From: Przewalskia tangutica
Lineage: Eukaryota > Streptophyta > Magnoliopsida > Solanales > Solanaceae
Direction of reading: 5' to 3'
NCBI GenBank assembly: GCA_029844215.1
Contig: CM056726.1
Span: forward strand, 35,829,001-35,893,000
DNA length: 64,000 bases
Each line of letters begins with the position of its first letter. The first letter of the stretch is position 1. The position numbers and the translations under genes were made by a program. Shown here piece after piece: positions 23,428 through 35,667 of this stretch. Below the pieces are notes generated by a model. That model was not told the DNA's origin, ran no database searches, and saw only the letters and a list, made by a program, of their open reading frames with translations.

Positions 23428-24220
23428 TCATGGGTGCTCACTTTAAGAGATGAAAACAAAAGATGTTATTTTTCCTGACGGTTATGAGAATGTCACGTTT
23501 ACTAACCGAATATCCTTTACTAATTGGGGGAAGACGTGGACCCTCAGCCAAATGATTTGGCGGGAGGGGGCCAAGGTAACCATGTCGCTGACGACAAGAT
23601 GATGGTTCGTGAAGCATGGAAACATAGTAATTTCATGTGTAGAAACTATATTCTAAACAATTTGTCTGATCCTCTCTACATGGTATATTGTATCGTTGAA
23701 ACTGTCAAGCAGTTATGTGACAAACTTCAGAAGAAATACAACACCCAAGATGCGGGTAGCAAGAAGTTCATCATTGGGAAATTCCTGAAATTTTAAACGG
23801 TGGATAACAAAAGTGTGTCATCTCAAGTCCAGGAATTTCAAATGATTATACATCACCTGGATTTGGAAGGATTAAAGCCCAACGAATAATTCTTGGTTTG
23901 AGCGTTGATCGAGAAGCTGCCGACGTCGTGGATTGAGTTTATGAACTATCTAAAACTCAAAACGAAGGAGATGACCTTAGATGAACTTATTGTCAAACTC
24001 CAGATTCAGGAAGACAATAAGAAGGCCATGCCAAAGGGAAAACAACTCGATGAGGCTAAGGCGAACCTGACGGAAGTCAAAGGGAACTCAAGCAAGAAGC
24101 GGAAGTTCCAGAAGGAAGGCAAGCCCCAAACAACTGAAAAAGTTCAAGGGAAACTGTAATCATTGTGGTATAGTTGGTCACATGGCCAAAGACTGCCACA
24201 GGCTCAAACGTGATAATAAA
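23428..24220 (+). pseudogene. Copia 1 gag
   Basis: Capsid-type protein: EDVDPQPNDLAGGGQGN, FMCRNYILNNLSDPLY, LQKKYNTQDAGSKKFIIGKF, HHLDLEGLKPNE, LIEKLPTSWIEFMNYL, then KEMTLDELIVKLQIQE and the zinc knuckle CNHCGIVGHMAKDC (about 24160-24201). Stops at about 23794, 23887 and 23899 and a shift near 24150 break it. Confidence 0.88.
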
Positions 24221-25725
24221 GAGAAGGCCAAAGGCAAAGCCAAGACTAACATCGTTGAAGACATGCTCGTCAACGATATGATCGAGGAGTTCTCAACGGT
24301 GGTTCTTGAAGCTAACCTCGTTGAGAATCCAATACAATGGTGGCTAGACACGGGTGCTACCCGTCACATATGTTCCAATAAAGAAGCCTACTCCACTTGT
24401 ACACCAGTCGCAGACAAGAAATTGTTCATGAGCAACAATTCTTCTTCAGAGGTACTGGGGTAGGAAAGGTGATCCTAAAGATGACGTCCGGGAAGGAGCT
24501 GACTCTGAAGAAAGTGATGCACGTCCCAGAAATTTGTAGAAATTTGATTTCTGGACCTTTGTTAGTAAATGCTGGTTTTAGGCTAGTGTTAAGAGGCTAA
24601 CAAGTTTGTAATCACTAAAAATAGAACCTTTGTAGGAAGGGGCTTCGTCTGTGAAGGTCTCTTTAAGTTCAATGATGCACCTGTAATGCCTTCTGTTTCA
24701 ACTATCAATAAAATTGCACCTTCCACTTACTTGATTGAGTCATCTAATTTATGGCATCATAGATTTGGACATGTTAACTATAAATCTATCCAAAGATTGG
24801 TAAAGTTGGAATTATTGTCGTCTATCGACATAAACCCTTAACGTAAGTGTGAGGTGTGCGTAGAGGCAAAACTTTCCAAGAGTCCCTTTAGATCCGTCGA
24901 AAGGAAAACCGATCCTCTAGAACTTATACACACTGATATATGTGATTTGAAGTTCGCTCAAACTAGAGGGAAAATAAGTACTTTGTGACTTTTATAGATG
25001 ATGGCACAAGGTTTTGTTACATTTACTTACTAAAAAGTAAAGATGAAGCCATTGAAGCGTTCAAACGCTACAAAACAGAAGTTGAGAACCAATTAGGCGG
25101 ACGGATTAAAACAATCTGTAGAGATAGAGGGAGAGATTATGTAACGCCTTTTGAAGAATTCTGTACCCAATCGGGTATAGTTCATCAAACAACGACTCCT
25201 TACTCACCTCAATCAAACGGAGTTGCTGAACGCAAGAACCGAATACTAAAGGAAATGATAAATTCTTTACTCATCAATTCGGGACTCCCTCAAACCATGT
25301 GGGGAGAAGTTGTCCTTACCGCAAATAGGATTCTTAACAGAGTTCCACACAAGGGTAAAGACAAGACTCTATACGAACTATGGAAAGGAAAGATTGGATC
25401 TAAGACTGTGGATTGCATTCATCGGATATGCCAATAACAGTAGTGCTTATCGCTTCATAGTGCATAAGTCGGATGTATCGGACATTTATGAAGGTACGAT
25501 TATGGAATCAAGGAACACATGGTTCTTTGAAGATACGTTTCCATGTAAGGAAAACAACATAACCTCTCTCAAACGAAGTTATGATCAAATCTCTGAGGAT
25601 CAAGGGGTAGATGACTACCTAGATCCGAACGGTTCAGATCTAGTGAATTCTGAAGTAGCTGATTATCCGGAATCCAGTATTCCAGATTCTCAGGACTTGG
25701 AAGATTCAAAAATAGAACCAAGGTG
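24221..25725 (+). pseudogene. Copia 1 protease and integrase
   Basis: Protease: WWLDTGATRHICSNKEA with catalytic Asp (about 24340-24392). A shift follows near 24462. Integrase: zinc region with LWHHRFGHVNYKSIQ and CEVCVEAKLSKSPF; core with HTDICD, TFIDDGTRFCYIYLLKSKD, ICRDRGRDY (second Asp kept) and GVAERKNR (catalytic Glu). About 100 bp coding for the KYLKVWGC block found in copia 2 is missing near 25390. The C-terminal part reads FEDTFPCKENN to DLEDSKIEPR. Stops at about 24598, 24839 and 24986 show it is dead. Confidence 0.88.
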
Positions 25726-26775
25726 AAGTAATAGGGCCCGAAAGGACAAGTCCTTTGGCTTTGAAGTTTATTTGGTTAAGGATGAACCACAGACAATCGC
25801 CGAAGCATTGTCAACTCCAGAAGCACCGCTTTGGAAGAAAGCTTTAGAAAGTGAGATAGAATCCATCCTGCATAACCACACCTGGGAGTTGGATGAACTT
25901 CCCCCGGGACACAAACCATTGGGTTGTAAGTGTATCCTTAAACGGAAGTTAAAGACAGATGGATCTATCGACGAATACAAAACTAGGTTAGTAGTCAAGG
26001 GCTGTCGCCAAAAGGAGGGCCTTGATTACTTCGACACCTACGCTCCGGTGTCTAGAATGACATCCATATGTATGTTCATAGCTATCGCCGCCTTGCGGGA
26101 TCTTGAAATACATCAAATGGATGTTAAGAATGTCTTCTAAATTATGATTTGGAAGAAGAAATATATATGGACCAACCCGAGGAGTATGTGGTTCCATGAC
26201 AAGAGACAAAAGTGTGACGGCTTGTTAAATCATTGTACGGGCTGAAACAAGCCCCTAAACAAGGGGGAAATAGGTACTTTACGACTTCACGATAAATTTC
26301 GAGTTACACTATTCGAGGTATACAACGGTGCTAGAGGGGTACAGCGATGCAAACTGGATATCTGATAGCGACGACATCAAGTCCACCAGCGGATATATTT
26401 TTACAATTGGTGGTGGAGTTGTGTCTTGGAAATCCTCTGGGAAAACTCTTATTGCCCGATCCACGATGGAGTCTGAATTTATCGCTTTAGATAAAGCGGG
26501 AGAGGAAGCTGAGTGGCTTCATGGTTTTTTAGAGGATGTCCCATGTTGGGATAAATCCGTGTCTTCTGTAATGATCCAATGTGATAGTCAGTAGGCTCTA
26601 GGAAGGGCACGAAGTTCAATTTACAATATTATGTCTAGTCATATTCGACGGAGATATGAGTCCGTTAGGCAGTTGATCACTTTGGGTATTTCCATTGATT
26701 ACATAAAATCTAGGGAAAATATCGCAGATCCTTTGACGAAGGGAATACCCAAATATCAGTTGTTCTGACTGTCTA
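25726..26775 (+). pseudogene. Copia 1 reverse transcriptase (deleted) and RNase H
   Basis: The RT N-terminus is clear: EALSTPEAPLWKKALESEI, HNHTWELDELPPGHKPLGC, VKGCRQKEGLDYFDTYAPV and LEIHQMDVKNVF, then a stop at 26138. After a CLYGLKQAPK-like stretch (about 26235-26262) the sequence jumps to the end of RT, so the whole YVDD active-site region present in copia 2 and copia 3 is gone. RNase H follows: EGYSDANWISDSDD, GYIFTIGGGVVSWKS, IARSTMESEFIALDKAGEEAEWL, then KSRENIADPLTKGIPK with stops. Confidence 0.88.
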
Positions 26776-27424
26776 GGGGAATGAGCTTAAAACCCAAACA
26801 ATAAGAACCGATATAGTGGACACCCAACCTTACAGACTGGAGATCCCAGGAATAAGGTTCAATGGGAAAACTAAATTGTAAAGGTTCCGTGAGCGCTTCG
26901 GTGGAAGAAAGAGCACTTTGGATAATGTGTCTTTCATAAGAAACATAATCCAAGATCATTCCTGTGATAGACAAAAAGTGCTACATGTAAGAGGGGTAAA
27001 TGATAAATTTCCAAACTTTAATGATCCTCAATAATTGAGGTAAGATTGGGGAAATTTTTAATGGTTCCTAACGCTTGTGTTGCGGGGTATTCCAGGATAT
27101 CTTGTAGGAGATCACCTATTTAAGTGCGAGGACAAGCCGCCTCAAATGAACACACTTAAGAATCCAAGGATGTCCACGACCCACGATGGACAAAACACTA
27201 GAAAAATTGAGTAGGAAAGGTGTTGTGTTGGTACCATTGTCTTGGCATATACTAAACACTGACGGTTCAAGACATCACGGCCACCGCGCAGTAAATATGT
27301 TCGATGGTAGTCTACTATGTAAGGTTCAAAGCTTTAACTACCTCTTCAGATGCAACATCGATCCGCCAAATGATTGCTCGAAAGACACCATGTGCGTGCG
27401 CCAAAATCTCTTCCACGAGGGGAT
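26776..27424 (+). other. Copia 1 3' untranslated region and polypurine tract
   Basis: Non-coding; closely similar to 53602-54220 of copia 2 and, interrupted by a transposon, to 60173-63940 of copia 3. It ends in a purine-rich ACGAGGGGAT next to the LTR at 27425. Confidence 0.75.
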
Positions 27425-28284
27425 TGTTAGAAATTTACTAAATGTGAAATAAGTTAATCCTATTAAATTATGACTAGAACAATTGGGGCCCTGCACGTCG
27501 GAAACTTGATTTCCACACACGTGCATATAAAGTGTCAAGGATCGTAATTTCCTTAAGTAGAAGAGATATTGGTACGTATACGAATTGTTTGAGACGTAAA
27601 ATAATAGATGGTTATTGTACAAATAATAATGGTTTCACGTTGGTAAACGAAGGGAAGACATGTGCAATGTGTAAAAGATGAGCGAATGCAGCGCGCGCCG
27701 TGTGCAGCGACACGAAACTCTCGAAGTTTTAGCGCTGCTTGGCTGATCTACGAACGCCATGCGGACATTTCAGACCGTTGGAAGATGGATGAAACTATTT
27801 TTTGGGCTGACTTTGGAGCATTAATTCTCCATTATATGGTTCATGAATTCAGCCATTATTTGACTGAATTATTACTCTACATTCAAGGCATTATATGCAC
27901 TTTATTGGTCATTACTTGGCTATGTGGAAGACCATCTTCTTCATACTATAAAATGGGGCCTTGGGAACATTTGCAAGAACACACCTTACACTCAACAATA
28001 CTCTGAAATTGTCTTCATCTCTTGCAATCACAAACACTCAAAGTTCTTTCTTCCTAAGCAAACACTTGAGTTCTCTTTGCTCATTTGTTTGATTGTTGTT
28101 TTATCTTGGGAGATAAGTTGCCATTACAATCATTGAAAGGATATACGGGGCAATATTATCTTAATGATAGATCAAGAATTTGGTCGACTCAGCAAGCCCT
28201 CTTATTTGATCATTTCCAGCTTTCTTACAATTTGTTGTTGTTATTATATTCCCATTTCCTTTATTTCCACACTTTGTTCCCACA
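27425..28284 (+). repeat. LTR shared by copia 1 (3') and copia 2 (5')
   Basis: Starts TGTTAGAAATTTACTAAATG and ends near TTTGTTCCCACA. It matches 54221-55156 and, more distantly, 55719-56590. It has a GC-rich cassette at about 27683-27765 and a promoter-like CTATAAAATGGGG at 27945. The sequence after it (AGCTTAAGATAATATACG) gives no primer site I recognise, so the end is set by comparison and may be off by several bases. Confidence 0.78.
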
Positions 28285-28318
28285 AGCTTAAGATAATATA
28301 CGTTATTTCAACAACAAC

Positions 28319-28634
28319 ATGACTGGACAAGATCAATTGAACCAATTCAACACTGAAAATTCCACCTCAAGGCAATCCCACTACTCAAGGCACTAATACC
28401 GCCTTCAATTCCACTGTTCTTGAAACTACTAGTGTCACCACTGATCATGGAATTTCTAATGTATTTCAAACCACTTCTTTTGGCACTTCTAGTGATACCA
28501 CTGCGTTTGGTACTTTAAGTGCTACCGCTGTTTTTGGCACAACTAGTGTCAACACTGGTTTTGGTACAACCAATGCCTTCACTGCTGCTCCAGGCACTTA
28601 CAGTGCCCAACGCATCAACAACGCCTATGCTCCT
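28319..28634 (+). pseudogene. Copia 2 gag, N-terminal part with Phe-Gly repeats
   Basis: ATG at 28319 (MTGQDQLNQFN) is followed by a shift near 28375. The main frame then reads a Thr/Ser/Gly-rich tail with Phe-Gly at 28479, 28506, 28533 and 28560, exactly 27 bp apart. The frame runs cleanly to ...NNAYAP, where the Athila-like element splits it, and continues at 35792. Copia 3's gag start (56626) has no such repeat. Confidence 0.8.
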
Positions 28635-29865
28635 TATTAGCGATTTTCCTTATGATTTACGCAAGTGTACGTATCGCTCAAGTAATATAGTCTTGGTATG
28701 ACCGAATATCGTCCTCAAGGACTGATTTTCAATTACCAAACATCTATCCTAAGTTATCTATTTGACTATCGATATTTTGTTTTGGTTGTATCTATAAACT
28801 ACTAAAGTAATTGCAGCAATTAACTAAAATACTTTATTTGAATCAGTTATGGTGGAAATAGGACTTCCAATCTCCTCGATTATCCACTCACTTTAATCCT
28901 CAATTCAACAATAAAGGTTCTTATTCTATGTTAAGATATCAGGTTAACTAGACTGTTTTATATTTCGATTAGGATATATAAACACTCAACCCCATTGCAG
29001 AAATCTTCTATATTTCTATGATAGATTTTACCACATAGGAGGATTAAGAACAATAACCTATAAAGCTACACGAATATCAGGGTACTTTCGTCCACGATTT
29101 TAACTTATGTTTATTCAACTACAACATATCAAAATCTTTCCTTTCGGTTCTTGATTCGAAATCATATACGTGATGATAACTAGTGATAAATTAATGATCA
29201 AACAATTAAACCAAATATTGAATAAATCTTAACTATATGATGAAGAAATCAAAATACTACATTAATTCATAAAGATGAGGTTCAAGCGATTCGAAAGGAA
29301 AACCCTAATTAAAAGTTTAGCTCCTAGTCATAGACATTCTAAGAACAAAATTAATATCCAACATGAACTAAATTAAAATAGAGCAAAGAAAATAAAATAC
29401 TTTGGAACAAGTCTCCAATCTTGTAGCCTCCAAAAACTATGTTGTGAAGAAAGGTTGAGTTACTTCCCTAAAAATCTGCCCACGGGGCTTTTTATATGCT
29501 CCAAAAATGTGTACCTTGGACCTCCTTGTCCTTGGCCAGTTTTTCTTTCGGATCTGGACAAATTTCCGCCTCGGCGTCGCGGTCCTGCTGACTGGCGCCA
29601 CGGCGCCTTAACTCCTGTAGCTTCTCAGATCTTTGGGCACCACGGCCCTGCTTCTGTTTTTGTCCGGACTGCCAACTTTCATCAATTTTGGCTCGGGAAC
29701 CTCCTTTTCTGCCCACTTATTGCTCTTTTTTCGCCACTTTACCTTTTTAAACCAATGTGACTCAAAAGAAAGAAAAACTACCCTAACACGACACATATTT
29801 AAACAAAAATTGGCAAAATACTAACTAAAAATGACTCTAAAAGTGCATATAAAATATGTCTAACA
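28635..29865 (-). repeat. 3' LTR of the Athila-like element
   Basis: The plus-strand ends are TATTAGCGATTTTCC (TG mutated to TA) and AAATATGTCTAACA. Only its two ends are matched by the 119-bp right LTR. A GC-rich cassette lies at about 29565-29650. Beside it, minus-strand AAGTTTGGGGATGTT is the polypurine tract. Confidence 0.9.
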
Positions 29866-31440
29866 AACATCCCCAAACTTAACATTTGCTCGCCCTCGAA
29901 TAAAGATAAAAAACAGAATCAAAGACACAAAGAAAAACTCAAAACTCTGATCAGCTTGCTGCACAATTGCCACTAGAAAAACATGAATGTAAGTTGGAAT
30001 AATATGCAGGAACATATATAGCATGAATTCAGCAATCTAGAATTTCAAGTCAGATATTTCGCAAATTCATTTCAATCATGCTCAATGGAAGTATGAATAC
30101 CTAACCTATGCATGTCAATTTCAAAATTCTATGGTCTGTTCACTGGCTATTCTCCACTAATCATAGACATACATACTAGAGATCTTCAGGATTTTTCAGG
30201 GTTGTAATGTAGGTTTAGGCAGGAGTAGGTAAAAATAGATATTTAGGCTCAAATTACGTACCATAAGCTATTTTCATTCAACTCCTTCTTCCTCCTTTTT
30301 GACTTTCTTTTTTAGTCTCATACCTATCTCCTCCCCTCATTTCTTTTGAGAGAATGAGATACATTATAACAAGCACCCCCAAACTTAGACTTTTGCATAT
30401 TTTTTTATTGGGGTGCATCAAATTTTCATTCTCTTTTTCAACACTTTTTATTCCAAGAATCTTCAATTATCACTTATGACACAAATATGAAATTATAGGG
30501 TGTCAAAGAAAGATCTTATTTAGGCTCAAAAGGGCTGACTAGGGATACAATTTATTGTCTGGGATAGGCTGTGAATGGTAAGAAGGGCTAACAAAGAAAT
30601 GTTTGAATCATCTCCCTAAACATGTACATCTTAACTATTTCGCCTCAAATAATAAGAAAACAGACACCTAGACCCCTTCATTGACAACGCATAAATTAAG
30701 CACAGGTACCCCAAATAATTTGATTTCATGAATTCTTGGCATATCTAACTTAAGCATTCAGATTTTGTTTCTAATTCCGTTACATTATCCCATTTACCTC
30801 GTTAGGCATTTCAAGTAACTACAACATGCATGATCATAATTTTTTTTAACTCATATAAAACATAAACAAGACAATCAAATAGACACAAAAACACACAATA
30901 GACACACAAAATAGACTAAGAACCCCCAAACTTAAATGACACATTGTCCCTAATGTGTACAAGACTCAAAATAAAAAGACGGGACGACTTACAGACTTTA
31001 CGGTTTAAAATGGTAGTGGTGGCGTTGGCGGGTAATGCATGGCAGACACTTTCAAATAGGCGTCGCGGCGCTGCAACTCCTACAGGTTCTCTGCGCCTTT
31101 TTTCCTGCGGCTCTCTTTATTTACCCTTCTGCTTCTAGTCCATGATCTACCTGGGATTACAAGATTGTGAGTTTGTTCATGAGAAAAATTAACAAAATTT
31201 CTAAAGTGTTGGGTTTCCTCCCAACTAGCGATGTCTTTAACGTCTTGTACCCGGACGCATGCTCCTCTTTACATTATATTGAGATGGATCACAGAGCTCA
31301 TATGTTCCATGTCATTTATCAAGTAAGGTTTCAATCTCTGTCCGTTCACTTTGAATGGGGCTCCATCTCTTCCTCTTACTTCAACTGCACCATAGGGGAA
31401 TACTCTTTCAACAGTGAAAGGGCCTGACCATCGAGATTTA
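29866..31440 (-). other. Non-coding internal 3' region of the Athila-like element
   Basis: No env-like or other domain is recognisable on either strand; the longest frames are under 90 codons. It contains several copies of CCCCCAAACTTA-like words (29873, 30377 and 30925, purine-rich on the coding strand), which look like duplicated polypurine tracts, and a GC-rich cassette at 31055-31105. Confidence 0.55.
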
Positions 31441-32520
31441 AGCTTTCCTGGAAAGAGTCACAACCTTGAGTTGAATAAGAGCACTTGTTATCCTGATTGG
31501 AAGTCTTTTGGGATCAAGTTCTTATCATGCCATGCCTTGGTTCTTTCCTTGTAGATCTTTGCATTCTCATAGGCGTTGTATCTAAATTCATCTAACTCAC
31601 TCAGCTGTAGCAGCCTCTTCTACCCTGCTGCATTGGCATCCATGTTCAGCTTCTTCATTGCCCAATAAGTCCTGTATTCCAACTCCACTGGTAGATGACA
31701 TGATTTCCCAAAGACTAACCGGTATGGTGACATTCCAATGAGAGTTTTGAACGTCGTTCTATACGCACAGAGTACGTCATCTAATTTGATAGACCAATTC
31801 TTCCTTGAGCCATCCACTGTCTTTTCCAATATGCTTTTCACTTCCCTGTTAGAAATTTTGGCTTGCCCATTTGCCTGAGGGTGATAGGGCAATGTGGTAC
31901 GGTGGTAGACTCCATAGCGGGAAAGTAGCGTGTCAAGCTGCTTGTTGTAAAAGTGGCTTTCTTCATCACTGATGATGGCTCTGGGAGTACCAAACCTTGT
32001 GAATATGTTCTTCTGGATGAATTTTTGGACAGTCCTACTATCATTCTATTTGGTAGCCACTGTTTCTACCTATTTGGACACATAATTCACTGCAAAAAGG
32101 ATGTATTGATTCCCAAAGGACGACGGGAATGGGCCCATGAATTCGATCCCCCAAACATCAAACAGCTCCACTTCCAAGATCCCATTCAAGGACATTTCAT
32201 TTCACCTTGATATGTTCCCAGTTCGTTGACAACGATCACAACCCTTCACAAAGGTGTTGGAATCTTTGAATAGGGATGGCCAGTAAAACCCACTCTGCAG
32301 TACTTTGGCGGCTGTTCGTGATGCTCCAAAATGCCCACCACATTGTAAGGTATGACAATGGGTAAGAATCTGGTGCATCTCATCTTCTGGTATACAACGC
32401 CTAATGACTTGGTTGGCGCAGTGCTTGTAGAGAATCAGCTCCTCCCAGTAGTAGTGTTTTACTTCTGAATAGAACTTTTTCACATGTTGTCTTGTCAATC
32501 ATGGGGGTACTACCTTGGAT
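31441..32520 (-). pseudogene. Athila-like integrase
   Basis: Zinc-binding N-terminus: HCHTLQCGGHFGASRTAAKV, then GFYWPSLFKDS and GCDRCQRTG (32400-32210). The core is broken: GPFPSSFGNQYILF (about 32130), FTRFGTPRAIISDE, YHPQANGQAKISNREVKSIL with the Glu-region E (about 31890-31840), then DDVLCAYRTTFKTLIGMSPY and FGKSCHLPVELEYR. The C-terminal region reads FPGKLKSRWSGPFTV (about 31445). Stops near 32085, 32045 and 31617. Confidence 0.88.
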
Positions 32521-32573
32521 GCAAGCAAATTAACAAAATCAGTGTACCAGGGTAAATTAAAACCAGTGCTTAT

Positions 32574-34016
32574 CTAAAACAATTGCTCATTTGGGAAGTG
32601 ATCATTTATCTGCACATCCTTGGTGTTCTGGCTCTTCTTGTTTTCCAACCTTGATAGGTGGTCAGCAACCAAGTTCTCTGTTCCCTTCTTATCACGGATT
32701 TCCATGTCAAACTCTTGTAACAACAGAACCCATCGGATAAGACGGGGTTTTGCATCTTTCTTTGTCATCAAGTACTTTATAGCAGAGTGGTCGGTGTACA
32801 CTATCACCTTATTCCCAATTAGGTATGGCCTGAACTTCTCAAATGCGTATACTATCGCTAGAGCTCTTTCTCTGTTATGGCATAATTCAATTGTGCATCA
32901 TTAAGAGTTTTGCTAGCATAGTAGACGGATCTGAATACCTTATCAACCCTCTGCCCAAGAACTGCTCCCACTGCATAATCATTTGCACCATATATTAGTT
33001 CAAATAGGAGCTTCCAGTTCGACGCAATGACTATAGGTGCTGAAATCAACCTCTCTTTGAGTGTCTGGAACGCAGTCATGAATTCCTCATTAAATTCAAA
33101 AGCGACTCCGTTCATCAGCAAGGTGGAAAGGGGTTTCGAAATTTTTGAGAAGTCTTTGATGAATATTCTATAGAAACCAGCATGCCCAAAGAAACTTCTA
33201 ACCCATTTTACTGACACTAGGGGTGGCAGATTTTCAATCACTGAAATCTTTTCTCTGTCCACCTCAATGCCTTGGCTGGATATTTTATGGCCAAGGACAA
33301 TACCCTCATTTACTATAAAATGACACTTCTCCCAGTTCAACACAAGGTTGGACTCTTCGCACCGTTGCAACACTTCTTCCAAATACTTCAAACACTCATC
33401 AAAAGAAGACCCAAAGATAGAAAAGTCGTCCATGAAAATCTCTATGGTCCTCTCCACCATGTCAGAGAAGATTGCCATCATGCACCGCTGAAAGGTAGCA
33501 GGTGCATTGCAGAGCCCGAATGACATTCTTCTAAAAGTGAACGTACCAAAGGGGCAGGTGAATGTCGTCATTTCCTGATCTTCTGGTGATATGAAAATCT
33601 GTTGATACCCTGAGTAACTATCTAGGAAGTAATATTAGTTGTGCGTGTGAGCCTGTCCATCATCTGATCTAGAAAGGCAATGGAAAGTGGTCTTTTCTGG
33701 TTGCCTTGTTCAACTTGCGGTAGTCAATGCAAATCCTCCATCCTGTAACTGTTCTAGATGGAATGAGCTCATTCTTTTCATTGGTCACCACAGTCATACC
33801 ACCCTTCTTGGGCACCACTTGTACAGGACTCACCCATGCACTATCAGAAATAGGATAAATCACCCCAGCATCAAGCCATTTCATGATTTCTTTCCTCACC
33901 ACCTCCTTCATGTTTGGATTTAGTCTCCTCTGTGCCTCAAAGGATGATCTGCTCTCATCTTCTAGACGGATCTTATGCATCACTGTTGAAGGACTTATCC
34001 TTTTTATGTCTGTCAA
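32574..34016 (-). pseudogene. Athila-like reverse transcriptase and RNase H
   Basis: RT: VRKEIMKWLDAGVIYPISDS, WVSPVQVVPKKGGMTVV and GWRICIDYRKLNKATRKDHFPLPF (34016-33669); then stops and a shift to 33571; then FGLCNAPATFQRCMMAIFSD, the active site FMDD (33425-33436), and GHKISSQGIEVD. RNase H: ELIYGANDYAVGAVLGQR, YYASKTLNDAQLNYAITEKEL, YTDHSAIKYL and VADHLSRLE (32930-32640). Catalytic residues look kept, but shifts at 33571-33669 and near 32870 make it inactive as read. Confidence 0.9.
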
Positions 34017-34053
34017 TGTCCACCCAATAGCACGCTTGTAGGCCGCAACGCTC

Positions 34054-35440
34054 TTAATAATTTTTTTCAGTCTCCACTTTAGATAGTTGAGCAGAAATAA
34101 TTACCGGCAATGTATTATTTTCACCTAGATACTGGTAGTGCAAGTGATCAGGTAGCGTCTTCAACTCTAACTCTGGAGCTTTTTCGATGGATGGTACTGA
34201 TCTTTCTGGAATCTGCCCTAGCCATTCATATTTCTTCTTATAACATGGCTCATAAGAATCCATCCAATCCATATACTCTATCAACTCTGCATCATTATTT
34301 ATATCCTGGTCACATTGTGTTATCACCCACTCAAGAGCATCCACATTCCTGAGATTGTTCTTTGAAACTTCCGTTTCCATCACATCAATAGCATAATAGT
34401 TGTCGCTTTCTCTTGGAAAGGTTACTGCCCAGAATACATTGAAAATCACCTATTCTTCCTGAACACGAAGTCTCAACTCACCTTTTTGAACATCAATGAG
34501 TGCCTGTCCTGAGGCTAGGAATGGCCTGCCAAAGATAATGGGAATCAGTTCATCTTCTTCCATGTATAAGATGATGAAATCAGCGGAGAAGATAAATTTG
34601 TCCACCTTAACCAACACATCTTCGATGATTCCTCTAAGATGGACGATGGAGCGATCGGCTAGCTGTAAGGGGATGGTTGTAGTCCGTGCTTCCCCCACTC
34701 CAAGGTTGCAAATCAACAAATAGGGCATCAGATTTATACCTGCCCCCAAATCACACAAGGCCTTCTGACATTCAAACTTCCCTATAGTGCAAGGGATGGT
34801 GAAGCTCCCCGAATCTTTCAACTTTTGAGGTAACTTCCTCTGTAGGATGGCACTGCATTCTTCAGTCAACACCACTGTTTTATACTCCTCCCACCTCTTT
34901 TTTTTACTGAGGATCTCCTTCATGAACTTTACATAACTCAGCATCTGCTCTAAAGCCTCAGTAAATGGAATGTTGATTTGCAGTTGTTTGAAGATTTCCA
35001 GAAATTTAGAAAATTATTTGTCAAGAGAACTTGTTTTTAGCCTCTGGAAATATGGTATCTTCACCTGGGGTGCGTCAACAACTGCTGGCAGTGTTCTTTG
35101 TTTCGGACGAAGGTCTCCAGCAACCACTACGTCGTCTGATATATCGGCGCCACGGCGCTGGAAATCCTGAGAGCCTTCTGAGTTCTCCTTCTCCGAACAC
35201 GGTGGTGGTGAGCTAGCTTCCATTAGTTTGCCATTTCGTACATCAATCGTCTGACACTGCTCTCTCGGATTCACCCCAATATTGTCAGGGTGGTTCTTTT
35301 GTATTCTGTTGCTCAGCATGCTAGCGAGTTGTCCTATTTGTATCTTTAAATTTTTTATGGACACTCTTGTCTCATCCATGAACTGAGTCTGACGCTTAGT
35401 GAGCATGAGTATGGTCGCCTGCAACCCATTTTGATCTTCC
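34054..35440 (-). pseudogene. Athila-like gag end, protease and linker
   Basis: Gag C-terminal part: TQFMDETRVSIKNLKIQIGQLASMLS (about 35390-35310). Protease: FMKEILSKKKRWEEYKTV, LTEECSAILQRKLPQKLKDSGSF, ALCDLGAGINLMPY with catalytic Asp, and IIFGRPFLASGQALIDV (34944-34450). Linker to RT: PSIEKAPELELKTLPDHL and GENNTLPVIIS (34200-34080). The capsid domain and zinc knuckle expected upstream are missing; 35440-35640 jumps to a gag start (FVDFDPSQGPSEH), so about 1 kb of gag is deleted. Confidence 0.87.
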
Positions 35441-35644
35441 TATGGGACATGAGGGTTGCATTGCTGTTGATAGTTCTGTAGCCCGTGATAGTGGTGGTCC
35501 ATGTTCGCTGGGTCCCTGAGATGGATCAAAATCAACAAACAAATCACGGCGCACGGTTCCACAAATAAAAGAAATTAATAAAAAGAAAATAAAAGCCAAA
35601 GTAGAAATTAACAATAGATAGTTTGATATTGAAACTACGCCAAT

Positions 35645-35667
35645 CCCCGGCAACAGCGCCAAAAACT
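35645..35667 (-). other. Primer binding site region of the Athila-like element
   Basis: The minus strand reads AGTTTTTGGCGCTGTTGCC, then GGGG, directly inside the LTR end. TGGCGC-GTTGCCGGGG is the site typical of Athila elements. One base differs from the usual TGGCGCCGTTGCC. Confidence 0.75.

Larger units (their letters stand above)
23428..28284 (+). mobile_element. Copia 1: Tork/TNT1-like, 5'-truncated, RT deleted
   Basis: Homology to copia 2 starts abruptly at TCATGGGTGCTCAC (23428; compare 35892 onward) within gag, so the 5' LTR and gag start are gone. It continues through gag, protease, integrase, a shortened RT, RNase H, a 650-bp 3' untranslated part and an LTR at 27425-28284. That LTR is at once the 5' LTR of copia 2. 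Confidence 0.88.

Noticed and set aside
30278..30466. Env-like gene of the Athila-like element
   Set aside because: Only a short charged frame; no signal peptide, membrane segment or env similarity seen in 29866-31440.
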